This document shows positions 58,501-64,000 of a stretch of DNA of 64,000 nt, one piece after another (positions within the stretch are counted from its first letter, which is position 1; every line of letters begins with the position of its first letter). Under the pieces are notes generated by a model. It saw only the letters and a program-made list of their open reading frames with translations. It did not search any database and had not been told where the DNA came from. Location: NCBI GenBank assembly GCA_963691705.1, contig OY829541.1, positions 68,977,189 through 69,041,188 on the forward strand. Direction: 5' to 3'. The stretch is from Viola odorata (lineage: Eukaryota; Streptophyta; Magnoliopsida; Malpighiales; Violaceae). Both the position numbers and the translations under genes were made by a program.

Positions 58501-58679
58501 GCTTACATATTGGGGAATTGAGAGTGACAAACAAGGGAATCCCAGCCAAGAGAAGAGTAGAGCTCCACATAACTCTTGATATGCCTCTCCTGACTTGACA
58601 TCCATGCAAAAACCACCACTATCCCTTCCCTTTTCGCTCCTCTGCTCCCCCAATAAAACCTCCCTCCAAATCCCCACAT
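55522..58679 (-). CDS. DUF829/TMEM53-like alpha/beta-hydrolase-fold protein
   Basis: The function is not known; the family has an alpha/beta-hydrolase-like fold, and animal TMEM53 sits in the nuclear envelope. Seven exons (58679-58507, 57968-57911, 57634-57554, 57404-57369, 57120-56881, 56802-56661, 56006-55522) join in agreeing phases to give 404 residues. The start MWGFGGRFYWG is followed by IVVVFAWMSSQERHIKSY, SLGWDSLVCHSQF, PCPVVFASFSGGPKACMY with a nucleophile-elbow-like serine, CISGHIFDSSPVDFTSDLG, ALFLNRFESDRAEYWQTLY, LILCSESDDLAPYQVI and SDSPHVGHYR, giving candidate Ser, Asp and His residues. The last exon adds a long variable tail. No damage was seen. Confidence 0.92.
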
Positions 58680-59935
58680 TTCCCTCTCTGCTCGCTCCAG
58701 TCAACTCCAAAAAAATCAACCTTATACTAATAAACTTGAGGAAAATACAGAGAATTCACCGATTATTGAACTGACCCAAGAACAGAAAAACAATTTTCAG
58801 AAATATGAATGATGAAAGTTCTGGTCTTTTGTCCACGGCAATGAATTTTTTTATGAGCAGCTTCTTCCTTGGAATGGTGCGGACAAGGAGATGATGAGAC
58901 TGGTAAACGATTTTGGACTCTTGGATTTCACTTGGGTACAATTTCGTAAATCTGCTTTCCTTGCAATCTGCACGTGGTGTAGAACTAATGGTTGAGATTT
59001 GTCTTGATTTGACCAAAATATCCGACCATCGCTTTTGTCACTGTCCTATTGGTGAGAGGATATTATTGGGAACTACACTACTAATAAGCGTACAAATAAG
59101 CGCACGCCAAACAAAGCATGTGAAAAGGAGATGGTTGGGAGTTGTTAGTAGTAGTAAATGAAATAATTTATGACTTAATGACTTAATGACTTAAAACTCA
59201 TTATAATTTAATATTTCTTTTAATTATTCACATATACTAATTATTTATTTAATAATTTTTCTATACTATGTCTTTTTTGTTTAATTATCTTCTAAATGTT
59301 GATCTGATATATTTTCCGTTAAAAAAAATTACCACATCAGCGTAAGTGATATCACATTGGATTCTTATATCAAACGACGATGTCGTTTTGAATAAATGGG
59401 TCGATCTATTTAATTGACGGGTCGGATCAAACTGGCCCTTTTGTTAAAAAATCACTATCAACGGATCAGGTCGACTAGTTTTGACAGCCCTACTCTTCTG
59501 CATCCCTGACGCTTCTATCTACCTTAATTTGTGTTAATCATTTAAAATTCATTTGTTAATTAATTTGTTAAAGTTTTTTTGGAAGTGCAAACAACAAAAT
59601 TTATTTACAAGGATAATTGTTTCACTCTCATGAGCTCTCCGTGTGCCCAAAACTATTGAACTGAAAAAACTTACTCTGATTTCATCTCATTTTTCATCAA
59701 ACAACAATGCAACAAGGTTTTTGGAGAAAGCCATATTGACTATTGAGATCTGCGCTCAAATGAAGGAATTGAATTGAATCCCAAATGCAATTAATGAGAA
59801 CCAAACAAGATGTGGTGATTTGCAATCTGATTCCACCATAAATCAATAATTTGTTTTACACAGAACAAAATCAACCACAACCACACTGCAGAAGAAACTA
59901 GCTCTACAAATTATCAGATATGCAGAATGGAACTA

Positions 59936-60168
59936 CTCCCTCCGTTTTTATTTATTTAACGCCGGTACTGTAGATCCGCATACCGAGGAGGGCGGATGAC
60001 GCATTATTTGATCTCAAAAAATTTCGAATTTTTTCTCGGACATACGTTAAGGATTAATGTACGTTAAAAAAAAAGTACGGAATTTTTTGAGGTCAAATAA
60101 TGAGTCATCCGGCCTCCTCGGTATGCGGATCTACAGTACCGACATCAAATAAAAGAAAACAGAGGGAG
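59936..60168. mobile_element. Stowaway-like MITE nested in the Pack-MULE
   Basis: This is a 233-bp fold-back with ends ctccctccgttttta and the complement ending gagggag, and TA on both sides (59934, 60169). The arms share gtactgtagatccgcatacc. The interior motif cggaattttttgaggtcaaa is shared with the other two Stowaway copies. Confidence 0.93.
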
Positions 60169-60490
60169 TAATAGATAAGCGCAAATAACCAGAATTTTGC
60201 TACTGGATTCAGCAAGAGAAACTCAACCAAAAACAATTCAAGCACTAATGATAAAACAGAAATCGTATGTTCATTGATAATTGCAATTCAAAGACTGAAT
60301 TACATTCAGCACACCAACAACCTAGCACAAACCCCCAAAATCCCCAAATTACAAACCCTAATTATACAATAATATCTAAATCCTAAACACCACTCCAACC
60401 AGATTACCCCAATCTATTACTTCACCTAATTACCCACATATTCTTAACGACAAAACTTGTCAAGCACACAAGCACAGAACAGAAAAAGCC

Positions 60491-60748
60491 CTAACCCCCA
60501 AATCCATAGAGAGTCCTCCCCTGCCTCTTGAGTGCGTACACCACATATGTCGTTGTCACCGTCTTCCTTCTGGCATGCTCGATGTAGGTCACAGCATCTC
60601 GAATCACATTATCTATAAAAAAATTGAGGATGTCGCGAGTCTCTTCATAGATCAACCCGTTGATCCTCTTCAATCCACCACGGCGAGCCAAACGACAGAT
60701 TGCTGGCTTGGTAATACCCCGGATGTTATCCCGGAGAACCTTGCGATT
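60491..60748 (-). pseudogene. Histone H4 fragment, 5'-truncated
   Basis: The frame reads [20 protein letters not shown], then [38 protein letters not shown] and [17 protein letters not shown] followed by TAG, covering H4 from about residue 18 to the natural end. An in-frame TGA precedes it and no ATG exists in frame; the basic N-terminal tail is missing or scrambled. Substitutions at sites that are almost invariant in H4 (for example LNFFIDN for LKIFLEN, and TTTYVV for TAMDVV) show loss of constraint. It lies inside the Mutator-like element at 59171-61108. Confidence 0.92.
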
Positions 60749-61689
60749 TCATCTCGCATTCTTTCGCCGGAAGCAGACAAGGAGATGAAAAAGAGGAAGT
60801 CGGCAGCTGTAGAAAAGAGATGGAAGAGACGAAGAAGAGAGAAAATGGGACAAGTATTAGGGTTTATTAAACAAACGACGTCATTTTGATCTAAGAATAC
60901 AAGGTGCCATCACTCACACTGACGTGGCAAAATTATGCTGATGTGGTGAATTTTTTTTTACGGAAAATGTGCTAAATCGGTATTCTGTAATGGTAGGAGG
61001 TAATTAAACAAAAAAGACTGAGTATAAGAAAGTTATTAAACAAACAATTAGTATAGGTGAGTAATTAAATAAAATATTAAAATACATGAGGTTTTAAATC
61101 ATTAAGCCAATAATTTATTAATAAACTTTTTTTTACAGTGAATTTAAAAGGTTATTCTTTAGTTATTTCCACTAATTGCACTTTATATAAATAACATCAA
61201 GAATTTTGAAAGAGGCTTAATTCGTTAAATTATGAGATTATTAAACATCAGACTATTAGTGGTATTATTAAAAAAACAACTAAATAGTCTTATGGGAGAT
61301 TTAAAATTGGAGTTAAATGGCTCATAGTGTAAAAAGAAATTAAATAAAAGTTTCTCATTTGTCAAATTTGGTTAGCCTATTATTTTAAACTTCAGTTTAA
61401 TGTAATATTTAGATCGGATATCAAATTAAAAAATCATGCGTTAATTTGACTGTAAATAAATATATCTACCTTCGGTTGGGCTTTAAACCAAACCCAAGAT
61501 AAGGTACCCAACCCATGATAAGGTGTAATTTTTTTTTATCATTTTTTTATGCGCATGGGAAATTATTAGCACTGACATAAGAAAGCCTTTATTTAAATTA
61601 AGTGAAAAACTTACACAAATTTTACATCTTTTTTCAATATATAGGTATTTTTTCGAAAATTAATTACACATCAAACACATTCTCCAAGT

Positions 61690-62389
61690 GCCTTGGCGTT
61701 CCGGTTGTGGTGGGAAAAATGATGTTACAAAAGTGTTGTGGTAAAAGAACTTCTGGAAAAGCTAGTATGCTGTTTGGTAAACATTTTTTAAAAGTGTTGT
61801 GGGAAACGAGAAGTTGTTTTTGGTGTTTGGTAAACACTGCTTTTAAAACTATGGTTTGAGTGTAAAATGACTATAAAGGGCATCAGTCATTTTTAGTGTT
61901 TTTTATTTACATTATTTAATTCAATCTTTTTTTCTAAACAAATAATTTAACTATAATTTTCTAAAATATGCAATTTTAAACTTTTAACTTTAAAGGACAC
62001 AATTTGTTTCAAGCATTAAAATTAATATTTTTTAGTATATATATAGATTATTTAAATCAATCTATTTCTTTAAACAAATAATTAACATTTTAACAAATAA
62101 AGTTAAATATTGAGCACTATTTTAAAATTTTACATATATAAAATCACAATTATCTATTCATGATTAATCTATTACCTGTTGAGTTAGTTTTTTTATGCGA
62201 ATACATCAATAATATTTTTTAAAGGCATCAGTCATTTTAATATTATTTATTTACATTATTTAAATCAATTTTTTTTCTAAACAAATAATCAACATTTTAT
62301 TTATAACAATATTAAAAAGTTCATTAGTAGAAGGAAAAAGGTATTAAATATGGAACATTATATTAAAGTTTTACATATATAAATCAGTA
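61690..62389. other. Probable terminal region of the Harbinger element
   Basis: From 61690 (ggcgttccggttgtggtggg) the sequence resembles the left end of the MITE at 49853 and has tgctgtttggtaaac repeats. The rest is AT-rich. A segment around ataaagggcatcagtcatttttag recurs near 62223. The true terminus was not located. Confidence 0.45.
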
Positions 62390-63792
62390 TTACCTATTCA
62401 TCATTAAGCTATCAGTTATTGAGTTGCGAACTACAGACATAGGTAACATTCCACGATTATTGCCTTCACTCTGCATACTTTCGTCACCCATATCCGGGAA
62501 AATGTCTTGTGAAACTCCATCTGTATCCGGGAAAATGTCTCTTGGCACATAATCTGGATTCCCATCCATTTTTGTAAAAGCTGGATCATTAAGAGATTTT
62601 CTTCGTATGAAATTGTGCAAAGCCATAGAAGCGATTACAATCTTAACTTGCGTTGGAAACGGATACGAAGGCATGTCACGTAATATTTTCCACCTTCTCT
62701 TCCAGACTCCAAAAGTTCATTCTATACAACATCGTAATGAAGAATGAGCCCGATTAAAGATTTCCTTACGACCCCTTGGTGGTTGCCCTTGTTGAAAATC
62801 AGGTAAGTGATACCTTGTACTCTTGTAAGGTTTCAAATACCCATAAACGTCAGGATATCCAGCATCTACCACGTAATACTTACCTAATTTCAGGACAAAA
62901 TTAACGAAATCGCAAATGTCAAAACAAAAAAATGAAGAATATGCAGCAATGAAAGGAATTTCGTTAACCTGGAGGTGGTTTAGGGAATTTCCATTCTGCA
63001 TTGTTGACTACAGAATTGAAAATGCGAGTATCATGGGTCGTGCCTTCCCATCCAGCGCAGGCAAAAATGAATTGCATATCAAAACTACATGCTGCCATGG
63101 CATTTTGAGTGGGGATGCCTTTTCTGCCAATGTATCTAATTTGATCTTCTCGAGCCACACAAGCATATACATGTGTTCCGTCTATGGCGCCAATACAATC
63201 CTAAAATAAATTGTAATCAATTCTTAGTCGTATTACATATACATAACATATATGTAAAAGTAAAATTTTAATGATAAAATTATTCTACCATACCTTAAAA
63301 TGTGGCATATATCTTGTATCATTAAGTATTTCTGTCGGGATACTTCTGAAACAACCAGGACGAATGATGTGCTCTGATAATAACCACACAGCATTTAATA
63401 CTTCATTTATAACTCTACTAACCGTTTCACCAGAGTGTTGGAATCGTTCACAAACGTGTCTATTTGAAGCACCTAAGGCGATAGTATATAAGAAGAGACA
63501 AACTTTCTCAAGAGCGGACATTCTTCGTGACGACTCCAACTTATAATCTGACAGTAATGTACTCGTTAGCTCTAGTAATGTATCCTTATCCATCTTGAAC
63601 ATATTTACAGAGCGTAATTCCCTACCAGACCACCTCAATCAACCATTTCATTCCCGTTTGGTATGAGGTCATACACGGTTCTTTATATAAGTACTGACAA
63701 TAATATGAACAAAAACCGTGAGTTGTAACAGCAACTAAATCCCAATAGTCTTCTTCGTCATCTTCTTCAAACACTTCACGTTCTTCATCCAT
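62390..63792 (-). pseudogene. PIF/Harbinger (HARBI1-like) transposase, inactivated
   Basis: This is a DDE_Tnp_4 nuclease that would cut and join PIF element ends. Exon-like pieces are 63792-63294, 63200-62969 and 62883-62390. The first has an acidic start (MDEEREVFEEDDEED), then PCMTSYQTGMKWL and VNMFKMDKDTLLEL. The second has DCIGAIDGTHVYACV (first catalytic Asp) and GWEGTTHDTRIF. The third has YYVVDAGYP (second Asp), SSLRCCIE (catalytic Glu), TFGVWKRRWKILRDMPSYP and ALHNFIRR. A +1 frame change lies between MKWLIE and VNMFKMD. A TGA (62719-62717) replaces the usual CGA arginine codon directly after the catalytic Glu. Otherwise it is nearly full length, so loss is probably recent. The companion MYB-like gene is not seen. 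Confidence 0.88.
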
Positions 63793-64000
63793 CTATGGAA
63801 GACAATTACTAGCTTCCCAGAATCAGATTTTTAGCCTGCGTGGTAAGAGATTAGTCAATTCAGGAAATACAGTTTTGTCTGATTACTTAGAGAAATAATA
63901 ATAAAACTTACCAGATTTGTTGTGGTTGCTTTTGGATAAGAAAGAAAGACCAAAACGCAATTAACTTCTACAATTTATATAAATTCTTAATTAAATCATT

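Larger units (their letters stand above)
59171..61108. mobile_element. Mutator-like element carrying a histone H4 fragment (Pack-MULE)
   Basis: A perfect 9-bp target duplication aataattta lies at 59162-59170 and 61109-61117. The arms (about 59171-59400 and 60870-61108) are inverted repeats of about 240 bases sharing tttttgtttaatta, cacatcagc and a gacgtcgtttt-type block. The left terminus has an extra 8-bp ttaatgac unit. Contents are a Stowaway MITE and a truncated histone H4. No transposase is present. Confidence 0.93.

Overview
The window is nuclear DNA of a flowering plant, most likely a core eudicot. The genes have many short GT-AG introns, they match plant-specific families (a lipin-type PAH, BKI1, plant PP2C, plant FLDH and WEX), intergenic DNA is AT-rich, and small plant DNA transposons (Mutator-like, hAT, PIF/Harbinger, Stowaway) are abundant. 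The species cannot be named from sequence alone. All identifications come from reading translations and recalling protein families; no database search was run.

Left part (1-22 kb) is mostly genic and every gene is on the minus strand. It holds the 5' coding exon of a lipin-type phosphatidate phosphatase (PAH2-like, running off the left edge), an intronless BKI1, a nine-exon PP2C and a 20S proteasome beta subunit (PBD1). Two decayed B3-domain genes lie either side of the proteasome gene. These genes belong to unrelated processes (lipid metabolism, brassinosteroid signalling, dephosphorylation, protein turnover) and look like ordinary neighbours rather than a functional cluster.

Middle part (22-39 kb) is a transposon nest with no gene that looks intact. 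It has a Mutator-like element split by a hAT element; a PIF-type TIR element carrying the first exons of a chloroplast DnaJ gene; a decayed MnmE/TrmE gene piece; a TIR element carrying part of a PPR gene and itself split by another TIR element; a PIF transposase remnant split by a hAT element with paired tRNA-like sequences; and a long fold-back Mutator-like element with a tRNA-Pro-like sequence in each arm.

Right part (39-59 kb) is genic again, still on the minus strand: an intact farnesol-dehydrogenase-like gene (FLDH-1), a Werner-type exonuclease (WEX), a broken segmental copy of FLDH-1 (FLDH-2), an older intact tandem relative (FLDH-3), and a DUF829/TMEM53-like gene. The end (59-64 kb) holds a Mutator-like element with a perfect 9-bp target duplication that carries a broken histone H4, then a nearly complete but inactivated PIF/Harbinger transposase.

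The most striking points are the tRNA-Pro sequences inside both arms of the 37.3-38.9 kb element (with an empty site in the paralogous locus), several independent gene-fragment captures, a 588-bp in-frame tandem duplication inside the PAH exon, and a 5-bp duplication that alters the PP2C C-terminus.
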